Part shown: in pieces, positions 50,330 through 57,428 of the stretch
Position numbering within the stretch: the first letter of the stretch is position 1
How the letters are laid out: the number at the start of each line of letters is the position of its first letter
DNA from: Nitrospirota bacterium
GTDB lineage: Bacteria > Nitrospirota > Thermodesulfovibrionia > Thermodesulfovibrionales > UBA1546
Direction: 5' to 3'
Length of the DNA stretch: 64,000 nt
Assembly: GCA_009773185.1 (NCBI GenBank)
Contig: WPIF01000004.1
Span: 62,001-126,000, forward strand
Position numbers and translations under genes: made by a program
Notes under the pieces: generated by a model
The model's input: the letters and a program-made list of their open reading frames with translations, nothing else
Told to the model about the DNA's origin: nothing
Database searches by the model: none

Positions 50330-51231
50330 CTTAGCCCTCCTGTCAGTTTTTTAAAATCCGTTATGCCGTTCTCTTTCATAAAAGATTCCATGCCTCTAAT
50401 TATAGCAAGAGTTGCCATTGGATTTACAAAATTTGCGGTTCCTATTGCAACCGCAGTTGCTCCTGCGAGCATAAACTCCACTGCATCTTCAGAATTCATT
50501 ATGCCGCCCATCCCTATAATCGGTATTTTAACTGCCCTGTATGACTCATAGACCATCCTGACCGCGATCGGTTTTATGGCAGGGCCTGACAGGCCGCCTA
50601 TAATGTTTGCAATTTTAGGTTTTTTAGTTTTTATATCTATTGCCATACCCGGTATGGTATTTATCAGAGATATTGCATCGCTTCCTGACTCTTCTGCCAT
50701 GCGTGCAAATTCCTTAATGTCCGAAACATTCGGAGAGAGTTTTGTTATAAGGGTGGAATTTTTGACAGAGCTTCTGACCTTTCCGATAAGTTTTGCAAGC
50801 ATTTTTTTATCTGTTCCAAAAACAATTCCGCCTTTTTTGACATTCGGGCAGGAGACATTAAGCTCAATACCGTCTACACCTGCATCATCAAGCGCCTCTG
50901 AAAGTTTTACATATTCCTGCAGGGTATTGCCGAGTATGTTGACTATCAGCTTTGTGTCATATTTTCTGACATACGGAAGTTTTGTTTTCAGGAATTCTTT
51001 AAGGCCGACATTCTGAAGCCCTATGGAATTAAGCATCCCGCACGATGTCTCGCATATCCTGGGAGAAGGATTCCCCTCTCTGGGTTTAAGTGAAATGCCT
51101 TTCACAACTATTGCGCCAAGCTTGTTCAGGTCAACAAATTCAGAGTATTCCTCGCCGTACCCGAAAGTCCCTGATGCCGTCATCACCGGATTTTTGAGTT
51201 TTAATTTTCCTATGTTTACAGTTAAATTCAT
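50323..51231 (-). CDS. pyrD: Dihydroorotate dehydrogenase B, catalytic subunit
   Basis: FMN enzyme of pyrimidine synthesis, class 1B. PVMTASGTFGYGEEY, VVKGISLKPREGNPSPR, the active-site cysteine segment ELNVSCPNVKKGG, SGPAIKPIAVRMV and IPIIGMGGI are all diagnostic. 302 residues is standard. It pairs with pyrK upstream, which passes electrons to NAD; a 157-base spacer containing a dispersed repeat separates them. Confidence 0.96.
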   Translation of the reverse strand: MNLTVNIGKLKLKNPVMTASGTFGYGEEYSEFVDLNKLGAIVVKGISLKPREGNPSPRICETSCGMLNSIGLQNVGLKEFLKTKLPYVRKYDTKLIVNILGNTLQEYVKLSEALDDAGVDGIELNVSCPNVKKGGIVFGTDKKMLAKLIGKVRSSVKNSTLITKLSPNVSDIKEFARMAEESGSDAISLINTIPGMAIDIKTKKPKIANIIGGLSGPAIKPIAVRMVYESYRAVKIPIIGMGGIMNSEDAVEFMLAGATAVAIGTANFVNPMATLAIIRGMESFMKENGITDFKKLTGGLRC

Positions 51232-51247
51232 AATTTTAAAAGTGCAT

Positions 51248-51374
51248 GGGGATGGGATTGCCTTTGAGCGGTTTTATTTTGCCGATAGTCCTTAAATCTA
51301 ATTTATCTAAAAAATTGGGAGGCAAAATACCTCGGAGCGCAGCGAGAATGAGCGAAAAGGTAATCCCATCCCTA
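51248..51374. repeat. Dispersed composite repeat, copy B (inverted relative to copy A)
   Basis: Perfect outer arms GGGATGGGATT and AATCCCATCCC enclose two blocks (51262-51289 and 51321-51358). These match, in reverse complement, the blocks at 15301-15327 and 15204-15241. The outer arms differ from copy A (GGAGGGAA/TTCCCTCC) but are equally self-complementary. It fills the spacer between pyrK and pyrD. Confidence 0.85.
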
Positions 51375-51387
51375 AAAGTACATTTGT

Positions 51388-52158
51388 TTACCATACAATT
51401 TCCTCTATCGAAAACACCGGTCCTTCTTTACACACCCTTTTATACCCTTTTTTAGTTTTAACACTACAGCCCAAACATGCTCCGACCCCGCACGCCATAT
51501 TTTCTTCCATTGAAATATAACCTTTAATCCCTTTTTCTGCTGCGAGCCTGGAAACAGCCTCAAGCATGGGTGAAGGGCCGCAGGCATAAATCAGCTGAGA
51601 GCTGAGAGCTGAGAGCTGAGAGGCTAAATAATCTTTTAAAACATCTACGACTGTGCCTTTTTCTCCCGCAGAGCCGTTGTCGGTGCTGATGATTAATTCT
51701 TTAACCATGTCTTTTAATTCATCAAGCAGAAGGAGTTCTTCTTTAGTTCTTCCGCCGTAAAAGAGATACGCATTTTTGCCGAGTTTTTCTGCCAAGGGAA
51801 ACAGGGACGCTATCCCGATGCCGCCTGCAATCAGGATTGGTGTAATATTTTTGCCCGGCAGGGGATATCCATTGCCCAACGGGCCGAGAACACTGACAGA
51901 TGCTCCACTTTTCATCTGCCTTATTCTCTCAGTCCCTTTGCCTTTTATTCGGTAGAGAAAATGCACCGCCCCTGATTTTTGCTTTAATATGCTCAGGGGC
52001 CGCTTTAATAAGGGGTCATAAGAAGATGCAGTCTCAATCATGTAAAACTGGCCAGGCGCTGAATTTTTTGAAATATCGGAAGAACTTAAGATGAGCAGGT
52101 TATGGGATTTATTTACAGGGCTGTTTTCTATTATCTCTGCTCTGAGGTATCTACTCAA
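51388..52158 (-). CDS. pyrK: Dihydroorotate dehydrogenase B, electron-transfer subunit
   Basis: A 256-residue FAD and [2Fe-2S] protein. The FAD segment is [11 protein letters not shown], the nucleotide region is [20 protein letters not shown] and [12 protein letters not shown], and the cluster cysteines are [27 protein letters not shown] start overlapping greA by eight bases. A GCTGAGA heptamer array (51591-51624) is translated in frame as [12 protein letters not shown] just before the YACGP strand. Confidence 0.95.
   Translation of the reverse strand: MSRYLRAEIIENSPVNKSHNLLILSSSDISKNSAPGQFYMIETASSYDPLLKRPLSILKQKSGAVHFLYRIKGKGTERIRQMKSGASVSVLGPLGNGYPLPGKNITPILIAGGIGIASLFPLAEKLGKNAYLFYGGRTKEELLLLDELKDMVKELIISTDNGSAGEKGTVVDVLKDYLASQLSALSSQLIYACGPSPMLEAVSRLAAEKGIKGYISMEENMACGVGACLGCSVKTKKGYKRVCKEGPVFSIEEIVW
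51591..51624. repeat. In-frame heptamer array in pyrK (GCTGAGA x4)
   Basis: Four tandem GCTGAGA units with matching edges, translated on the minus strand as a Ser/Leu/Gln repeat in the loop before the NAD-binding YACGPSP motif. Confidence 0.9.
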
Positions 52159-52624
52159 AGTTTATCTCTAATATCTCGTATTCCATTGTTCTTGCAGGCG
52201 CTTTGATGACTGTTGTATCGCCTACCTCTTTACCAAGCAGCGCCCTGCCAACAGGCGAACTTATGGAAATCTTTCCTTTTTTGACATCTGCCTCATCAGC
52301 GCCTACAAGCGTAAAAAAATATTCCTCGTCCGCTGCTGTGTCCAGCACCTTGACCTTTGCTCCGAAGGCAACCCTTGATTGATTTATCTTTGATGTATCT
52401 ATTATTTCAGCCAATGACAATTTTGACTGGAGTTCCTGTATCCTTCCCTCCATGAATGACTGTTTCTCCCTGGCAGCATGATATTCTGCATTCTCTGAAA
52501 GGTCGCCATGCGCGCGTGCCTCTGCTATTGCCTTTATGTTCCTGGGCCTCTCCACTTTCAGAAGCCTCTCAAGCTCTTCCTTAAGTTTTTGATGGCCCTC
52601 TTTTGTCATCGGGACTCTCTGCAC
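52151..52624 (-). CDS. greA: Transcription elongation factor GreA
   Basis: Rescues backtracked RNA polymerase by stimulating transcript cleavage. The N-terminal coiled coil has the conserved [30 protein letters not shown] with the acidic DLSENAE tip. The C-terminal FKBP-like domain ends [14 protein letters not shown]. 157 residues is normal. It heads the greA-pyrK-pyrD-SAM-hydrolase transcript. Confidence 0.97.
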   Translation of the reverse strand: MQRVPMTKEGHQKLKEELERLLKVERPRNIKAIAEARAHGDLSENAEYHAAREKQSFMEGRIQELQSKLSLAEIIDTSKINQSRVAFGAKVKVLDTAADEEYFFTLVGADEADVKKGKISISSPVGRALLGKEVGDTTVIKAPARTMEYEILEINFE

Positions 52625-52729
52625 TCTTGCTGCCTCCTTGAGTGATATTAATTTAACACTTTTTGCTTTGTTTTTTCAAAATATTATGGAAGGAGTACCC
52701 AGGACAGATGTTGTTACAGCAGGCCTTGC

Positions 52730-53026
52730 CTAACAGCAGTCAGCACTTTTTTTATTGCCGTCGCAGCCACAGGAAGGTTCGCCTCCGTAAAGCATGCTGT
52801 TGATGATTGCGGCGGCGCATCCGACTCCTGAATTCACGCTGATTGCTCCGAATTCACAGTTGACGGCGCAGGCTCCGCATTCCATACAGAGGTCTCTGTC
52901 TGTAACAGAAGCTTTTTTATCTGAAAGTTTAAAGACACCATGAGGGCAGACCTCAACGCACCTGCCGCAGCCCGTACATTTTTCCGGCAATAATTTCAGG
53001 GTTGTTACATCTGACAGATATTTCAT
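52730..53026 (-). CDS. hgcB: HgcB, ferredoxin-like partner of the mercury methylase
   Basis: A 98-residue two-[4Fe-4S] ferredoxin that keeps the HgcA corrinoid reduced. Cluster motifs are CTGCGRCVEVCP (Cys 17-27) and CMECGACAVNC (Cys 47-57). They are followed by the HgcB-specific GVGCAAAI (Cys 70), CGC and a terminal vicinal Cys pair (97-98). The start at 53026 overlaps the hgcA stop as ATGA; an in-frame ATG at 53038 is an alternative. The Cys 70 and the C-terminal CC separate HgcB from ordinary ferredoxins and are thought to handle Hg(II). Confidence 0.95.
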   Translation of the reverse strand: MKYLSDVTTLKLLPEKCTGCGRCVEVCPHGVFKLSDKKASVTDRDLCMECGACAVNCEFGAISVNSGVGCAAAIINSMLYGGEPSCGCDGNKKSADCC

Positions 53027-54210
53027 AATATCCCCCATTCTCCAAGTTTAAAAACGATAAGCAATATCAGTGATATGGCAACGCCGGTTATATATATCGG
53101 GATGCCGGCTCTAAGCTCTTTATTAACACCTGACATTCCTGTAAATGTTGTCGAGCCTGTAAATTGAAGCGCGATGTAAGAAGTTGCAAGGGGGAAGAAC
53201 AGGCAGGCAACGATGAGCAGGATGATGTTTCCCTGATGGATAATACCGGAAGATTGTATAGTAAAAAAGGCCGCGAGCATGCCTGCTATCCAGCCCTTTA
53301 ATGCAAATGAGCGGAACGGCACAAAGGGGAGCAGCACAGGAGTGGCCAGAGCCCCGGCAAAAACAGATATTAAGCCTAAAAACAGAAACGGCATCCCGCC
53401 AGACCAGGCATCTCTGAAAAATATCCCTGAAGGCTTAAGCCCGAAGATTAATAAAACAATAAGGGCATAGAGCGGGAATTTTTTCAATGCAGGATTAATC
53501 TCCATGGGAGTAAGTATTAATCTGTCGGCCATTGTAAATCTTATGGTCCTCATCTCCTCTGTCTTTTTATATCCGGAAGATATATAGGCCGGAATATCTT
53601 TGGCATAAACAGGGCCGAAACAGACCCTGAATCCTGTAATTTTTTGTACAGAACGCGCATTTACGCCAACAGCGCCGAGCTGGGGAACGATAAGCCTGTT
53701 GTGATTCACTATTTTATTTAACTGCACTTCCTGAACGCGGTTAACAAGCTCGTTTGTGCCGAAAGTACCTTTACCTGCTGCGCACCAGACATTAATGCCA
53801 TTTGTATCGAGTACAAGTATCCATACGTTCATGCCCTGCAGCGACCGCCTCAGGATATCAAAGCTCAGTTTATAATTTGCGCTCACAAGGACATCGGAGT
53901 CTTTATCAGGATTGCCGGCAGCATAAAGCCCCGGCTTGACACTATATTTCATGCGGAATCCGCTTGTCCTGCTTTTAATCTGTCCCCAATGGTCGGCTAA
54001 AGACCATGCGGTCGAAACCTTGCAGGCTTTTCCAACAGGTGTTTCAGCAGCGCCGGTTATCCATTCTGGTAATTTGCTGTTTTCTGTGCAGCAGCATGTA
54101 TCTTTTATTGCAGAGGCCTCTGATATTAAATTCTTTTTTTCAGCGCTGCAGCAGGAAGCTGTATTTTTATCGTTTTGTTTTCCGGCGCTTATAAACTTTA
54201 GTTCTTTCAT
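53023..54210 (-). CDS. hgcA: HgcA, corrinoid mercury methyltransferase
   Basis: Membrane corrinoid protein that transfers a methyl group to Hg(II). Residues 140-147 read NVWCAAGK, the cap-helix motif diagnostic for HgcA, with the cobalt-ligating Cys at 143. The corrinoid domain spans about 50-240, and the C-terminal part has about five transmembrane helices (for example YALIVLLIFGL, IILLIVACLFFPLATSYIAL). The N-terminus has an unusual Cys-rich extension of about 50 residues (CC at 20-21, CCC at 39-41). Related CFeSP proteins of acetyl-CoA synthesis lack this motif and the membrane domain. It lies between the AbrB-type regulator and hgcB. Confidence 0.97.
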   Translation of the reverse strand: MKELKFISAGKQNDKNTASCCSAEKKNLISEASAIKDTCCCTENSKLPEWITGAAETPVGKACKVSTAWSLADHWGQIKSRTSGFRMKYSVKPGLYAAGNPDKDSDVLVSANYKLSFDILRRSLQGMNVWILVLDTNGINVWCAAGKGTFGTNELVNRVQEVQLNKIVNHNRLIVPQLGAVGVNARSVQKITGFRVCFGPVYAKDIPAYISSGYKKTEEMRTIRFTMADRLILTPMEINPALKKFPLYALIVLLIFGLKPSGIFFRDAWSGGMPFLFLGLISVFAGALATPVLLPFVPFRSFALKGWIAGMLAAFFTIQSSGIIHQGNIILLIVACLFFPLATSYIALQFTGSTTFTGMSGVNKELRAGIPIYITGVAISLILLIVFKLGEWGIL

Positions 54211-54226
54211 GTTAATACCATTGCCT

Positions 54227-54499
54227 TTAAAACATCTCTTTCATAACCGGCCCAAGGGCGTTTTTTACCATATCTGCAAGTTCTTCAACTTTCATCAAAG
54301 TAATACAGCAGACCTTTCCATTCTTTTCCCACGTAGTAACTGCCAGTTTGTCGCCTGCCCGGATATTTATCTTGTCCCTCAGCTCTTTAGGCAGGACCAT
54401 CTGCCCGCGTTCGTCAACGCTTATCAATGATTCAACCTTGCAGCAGCTTATCTTGTCCGCAGGGGGGCAGCAATATTTGCTCTTCTCTTTTTTTGTCAT
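54227..54499 (-). CDS. AbrB/SpoVT-type regulator with vicinal cysteine pairs, first gene of the hgc operon
   Basis: A 90-residue protein. The AbrB swapped-hairpin DNA-binding domain (about 24-60) reads ISVDERGQMVLPKELRDKINIRAGDKL. Three vicinal Cys pairs (10-11, 19-20, 64-65) flank it, suggesting thiol-based sensing of mercury, arsenic or redox state. It begins the operon 16 bases before hgcA. AbrB-like genes beside hgcAB are, as I recall, named HgcC (HgcAB-associated protein) in some annotations. GAGG precedes the ATG. It probably acts on the palindrome in its own promoter. Confidence 0.85.
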   Translation of the reverse strand: MTKKEKSKYCCPPADKISCCKVESLISVDERGQMVLPKELRDKINIRAGDKLAVTTWEKNGKVCCITLMKVEELADMVKNALGPVMKEMF

Positions 54500-54510
54500 C
54501 CTGTTACCTC

Positions 54511-54560
54511 ACTGATTAATCTGATAAATCAGTATAATCTGAAAATATTCCAGATGTCAA
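54511..54560 (-). promoter_or_regulatory. hgc operon promoter with overlapping operator-like palindrome
   Basis: On the minus strand: TTGACA (54560-54555), an 18-base spacer and TATACT (54536-54531). The inverted arms ACTGATT (54511-54517) and AATCAGT (54527-54533) span the region just downstream of, and overlapping, the -10 box. A bound dimer would block initiation. Confidence 0.72.
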
Positions 54561-54648
54561 GAGGCTTTCTAACTGGGTAAATGGACATGAAACAGCAGAA
54601 TCATGTAATATCAACATCAAAAGATAAATTAGGGGGGAAAAAATATAA

Positions 54649-55356
54649 ATGCCTTTAGCTTCAACGATAGGCCTTGTCTCAGCGACACGGAAAGAGAGCG
54701 GTATTATTCTCCGCCTCCTTAAAAGAAGCGGGCCTGAAGAATTTTATTTAGGAAAAACAGGAAGGAATAATATTGTCCATGTCATATCAGGCATGGGGAA
54801 GACAAACGCCTCGCATGCAGCAACACTTTTGATAGAAAGGTTTTCTCCGCGCATCATAATAAATTTTGGAATCGGAGGCGCATATCCTTCATCAGGCCTC
54901 AGGGCAGGGGATATAGCAATTGCAGACAAGGAAATATATGGAGATGAGGGTTTGTGGCTAAAGGACGGTTTCCATACAGTGGATTCCATAGGTATCCCTT
55001 TCCTGAAAAAAGGCAGGAGAAAATATTTCAATGAATTTCCGCTCCACTCCCCCATCCCCCCCTTGGCAATGGGGGGCGACAGGGGGATAAAAATTAAATC
55101 CGGTGCTTTTGTTACCATCTCTGCTTCCACAGGCACAAACAAAAGGGCTAAGGAACTCGAAAAAAGATTTAATGCAATATGCGAAAACATGGAAGGCGCT
55201 GCTGTTGCTCATGTCTGTGCAATGTACGGAATACCAATGCTTGAGGTGCGGGGGATAAGCAATATTGTCGAAGACAGGGACCGGGGCAAGTGGGATATAA
55301 AAACAGCTTCAGAGAATTGCCAGAAAGCAGTTTTGGAATTTCTTAAGCGGCTCTAA
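54649..55356 (+). CDS. mqnB: Futalosine hydrolase (MTA/SAH nucleosidase-like)
   Basis: A 235-residue purine-nucleoside-phosphorylase-fold hydrolase. GIGGAYPSSGLRAGDIAIADKEIYGDEG and ICENMEGAAVAHVCAMYGIPMLEVRGISN match futalosine hydrolases of the alternative menaquinone pathway better than MTA/SAH nucleosidases. An in-frame C/G palindrome (55045-55086) adds about 14 residues (HSPIPPLAMGGDRG). It is divergent from the hgc operon. Other mqn genes are not in the window. Confidence 0.85.
   Translation: MPLASTIGLVSATRKESGIILRLLKRSGPEEFYLGKTGRNNIVHVISGMGKTNASHAATLLIERFSPRIIINFGIGGAYPSSGLRAGDIAIADKEIYGDEGLWLKDGFHTVDSIGIPFLKKGRRKYFNEFPLHSPIPPLAMGGDRGIKIKSGAFVTISASTGTNKRAKELEKRFNAICENMEGAAVAHVCAMYGIPMLEVRGISNIVEDRDRGKWDIKTASENCQKAVLEFLKRL
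55045..55086. repeat. In-frame C-rich/G-rich palindrome inside mqnB
   Basis: CCCCCCTTGGCAATGGGGGG within a longer CCCCC/GGGGG arm pair, closely related to the CCCCCCTTGGTAAGGGGGG palindrome at about 15257-15277. It is translated in frame. Confidence 0.85.
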
Positions 55357-55410
55357 TCATCGGATCTTTTTCGCCTCATCAAAACAGCGTGGATAATGAA
55401 TCCCGAGACC

Positions 55411-56409
55411 CTATCTTTTCCTTTGAAAGATGCTCCCTATACTATCAACCACATTTTCCAATAATGGCTTGGTTATTGTTTTACCAACCTCTGTAAAAAC
55501 TTTTTTCTGGAAAGCGCCTTTAAGGTCATTCTGGAGGTTATCGTATTTCCCCCAGATATTGAAATCAAGGTCGACCGCACCTTTTTTCTTAATTAGTTCT
55601 ACAACCATCGGGGCTGATACGCCCATAATGGCTCCTTTTCCCTCTATATCCAAATCTTTGATATTCAGATGCGACGGCGCATTGACATGCCATTTGTTAA
55701 GGCTGAGTTTGGAATCGAGATTCAACCTGCCCCTTTTTACATTTACATCTCCCTCCATATACGGTTTAAGACGAACGAGATTCAGGTTCTTTATGGAAAA
55801 TGTGCCTTTAAAATTACCGCCGGCTATATTTCCATCCGATTTAATCAGGACTGCTCCAGCATCAGGGAGCTTTGCAGATACCTTAACAGAGGTTTTGCCT
55901 GGATGAATCAGTGAAAACATGCTCTTAATATCAATGTTAATATCGCTTAAACCCAACCTGAAGCCTTTGACGTCGTCAGCAAAAGATATTTCTCCGTTAT
56001 TAACATCAAAAGACTTTATGACAAGTTCCAGGGAAGAGCCCCCTTTTTCCTTTTGCTTTTTGAACTCAGGCAGCAGCCACTTGCCATCCTTTGCTTTTTT
56101 TATCGTGAGCTCAGGCGAATCGAGTTCTATCGTTTTAATAACAAGTTTTTTTCTCAAGAGCCCAAAAAAGGAAGGTTTCAGCCTAAGCTGTTTTATTTTA
56201 AGGAAATCAGTTCCCTCAGGAGTTGTTATCAGAACGTTATCCGCCGTTATCGAATTCCATCCTATCTTTAGCGCGTTGAATGAGATATACGGGCCTGCGG
56301 ATTCTTCGATTTTTTTCTTTATGAAAGAATCCAGCGGGAAGAACAGGACCAGTCCTCCCAGGGACAGGAACACGATTATAATAATCCCGAGTATGAACTT
56401 CTTCAGCAT
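55411..56409 (-). CDS. AsmA-like envelope protein
   Basis: About 332 residues with one N-terminal membrane helix (FILGIIIIVFLSLGGLVLFFP) and a periplasmic body made of repeated beta-strand units (FNALKIGWNSITADNVLITTPEG, FDVNNGEISFADD). This is the AsmA/DUF748 pattern related to TamB and Mdm31-like lipid-transfer bridges. AsmA-type proteins are thought to move phospholipids between membranes. The start at 56409 removes a doubtful upstream extension to 56445. It is divergent from the PhnD-like gene. Confidence 0.78.
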   Translation of the reverse strand: MLKKFILGIIIIVFLSLGGLVLFFPLDSFIKKKIEESAGPYISFNALKIGWNSITADNVLITTPEGTDFLKIKQLRLKPSFFGLLRKKLVIKTIELDSPELTIKKAKDGKWLLPEFKKQKEKGGSSLELVIKSFDVNNGEISFADDVKGFRLGLSDINIDIKSMFSLIHPGKTSVKVSAKLPDAGAVLIKSDGNIAGGNFKGTFSIKNLNLVRLKPYMEGDVNVKRGRLNLDSKLSLNKWHVNAPSHLNIKDLDIEGKGAIMGVSAPMVVELIKKKGAVDLDFNIWGKYDNLQNDLKGAFQKKVFTEVGKTITKPLLENVVDSIGSIFQRKR

Positions 56410-56477
56410 AGCTATAATGAAACCAGAAATTTTTAATATTAGCAAGGTTTTTAACGATTAAGGAGATATTTTTGTGA

Positions 56478-56483
56478 TATAAT
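56478..56483 (+). promoter_or_regulatory. Extended -10 box immediately before the PhnD-like gene
   Basis: TGATATAAT (extended -10, TATAAT at 56478-56483) ends six bases before the ATG at 56490, which places the predicted transcription start on the start codon. Confidence 0.6.
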
Positions 56484-56489
56484 TTCCGC

Positions 56490-57428
56490 ATGGTTAAAAA
56501 CAGAACTTTGAAGCTGCTTATTGCTTTTATCCTTATCTCTCTGCCCTGGTTATCTTCATGCAGGAAGGCCGATGAAAAAACAGTTGTGGTTGATATGAAA
56601 GAGAGGGTTCAAATGCCTGCGGATAATAATAGGGCAGGCGGAACACAACCTGTAAGGATAGCTATCGCTGCTGTTGTATCGCCAAGGGAGACCGCTGTTT
56701 ACTATGACCAGATGATGAAATATGTCGGAAAGAGGCTCGGGAGGAGCGTAGAGCTGGTACAGAGGAAGACCTATCAGGAGATAAACGACATGCTTGAAAG
56801 GAGGGAGCTTGACCTTGCCTTTGTGTGTGCCGGCCCGTATGTTAACGGGCACAAAAAATTCGGCATGGAGCTTTTGGTTGCACCCATGCTTTACGGCAAG
56901 CCTTTTTATCAGGCGTATTTCATAGTCCATAAGGATAATCCGATTAATGATATCGGGGAACTGAGAGGAAAGAGGTTTGCGTTTACAGACCCGGATTCAA
57001 ATACAGGCAGGCTTGTGCCAACTTATGTGCTGGCAAAGATGGGCGAGATACCCGAAAAGTTCTTCAAGGAAGTTATCTTCACATACAGCCATGACAATTC
57101 CATAAAAGCAGTTTCAAAAGGGCTTGCGGACGGCGCTTCTGTTGATGGCCTGATATGGGAGTATTATAATGAGAAAGCCCCTGAGTGTGTGAGAGATACA
57201 AAGATTATTTATAAGTCCCCTTTGTTCGGCATTCCTCCTGTTGTGGTGCATCCTAAAACCCCTGGTGCAGTTAAAAAAAGTCTCAAAAAAATATTCCTTG
57301 GGATGCATGACGACCCTGAGGGCCGGAAGATTCTTTCTGAGATAAGGGTGGAAAAGTTTATTGTTCCTTCTGATTCATCGTATGATTCTGTAAGGCAGAT
57401 GCAGGACTGGATTGAGAAAAAAAAGTGA
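56490..57428 (+). CDS. PhnD-like substrate-binding lipoprotein
   Basis: A 312-residue lipoprotein (lipobox LSSC) of the phosphate/phosphite/phosphonate-binding family: ELDLAFVCAGPYVNG, AYFIVHKDNPINDIGELRGKRFAFTDPDSNTGRLVPTYVL and FTYSHDNSIKAVSKGLADGASVDGLIWEYY are typical. No ABC permease or ATPase genes follow. Instead the next gene, overlapping by four bases, encodes a membrane sensor, so this protein probably serves as a periplasmic sensory module, as in other PhnD-coupled receptors. Confidence 0.88.
   Translation: MVKNRTLKLLIAFILISLPWLSSCRKADEKTVVVDMKERVQMPADNNRAGGTQPVRIAIAAVVSPRETAVYYDQMMKYVGKRLGRSVELVQRKTYQEINDMLERRELDLAFVCAGPYVNGHKKFGMELLVAPMLYGKPFYQAYFIVHKDNPINDIGELRGKRFAFTDPDSNTGRLVPTYVLAKMGEIPEKFFKEVIFTYSHDNSIKAVSKGLADGASVDGLIWEYYNEKAPECVRDTKIIYKSPLFGIPPVVVHPKTPGAVKKSLKKIFLGMHDDPEGRKILSEIRVEKFIVPSDSSYDSVRQMQDWIEKKK

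Noticed and set aside
53023-54210. HgcA considered as the corrinoid Fe-S protein large subunit of acetyl-CoA synthesis
   Set aside because: The NVWCAAGK cap helix, about five C-terminal membrane helices and the adjacent HgcB are specific to HgcA.
54227-54499. AbrB-type gene considered as a MazE-like antitoxin
   Set aside because: No toxin gene is adjacent; it heads the hgc operon and shares its cysteine-pair chemistry.
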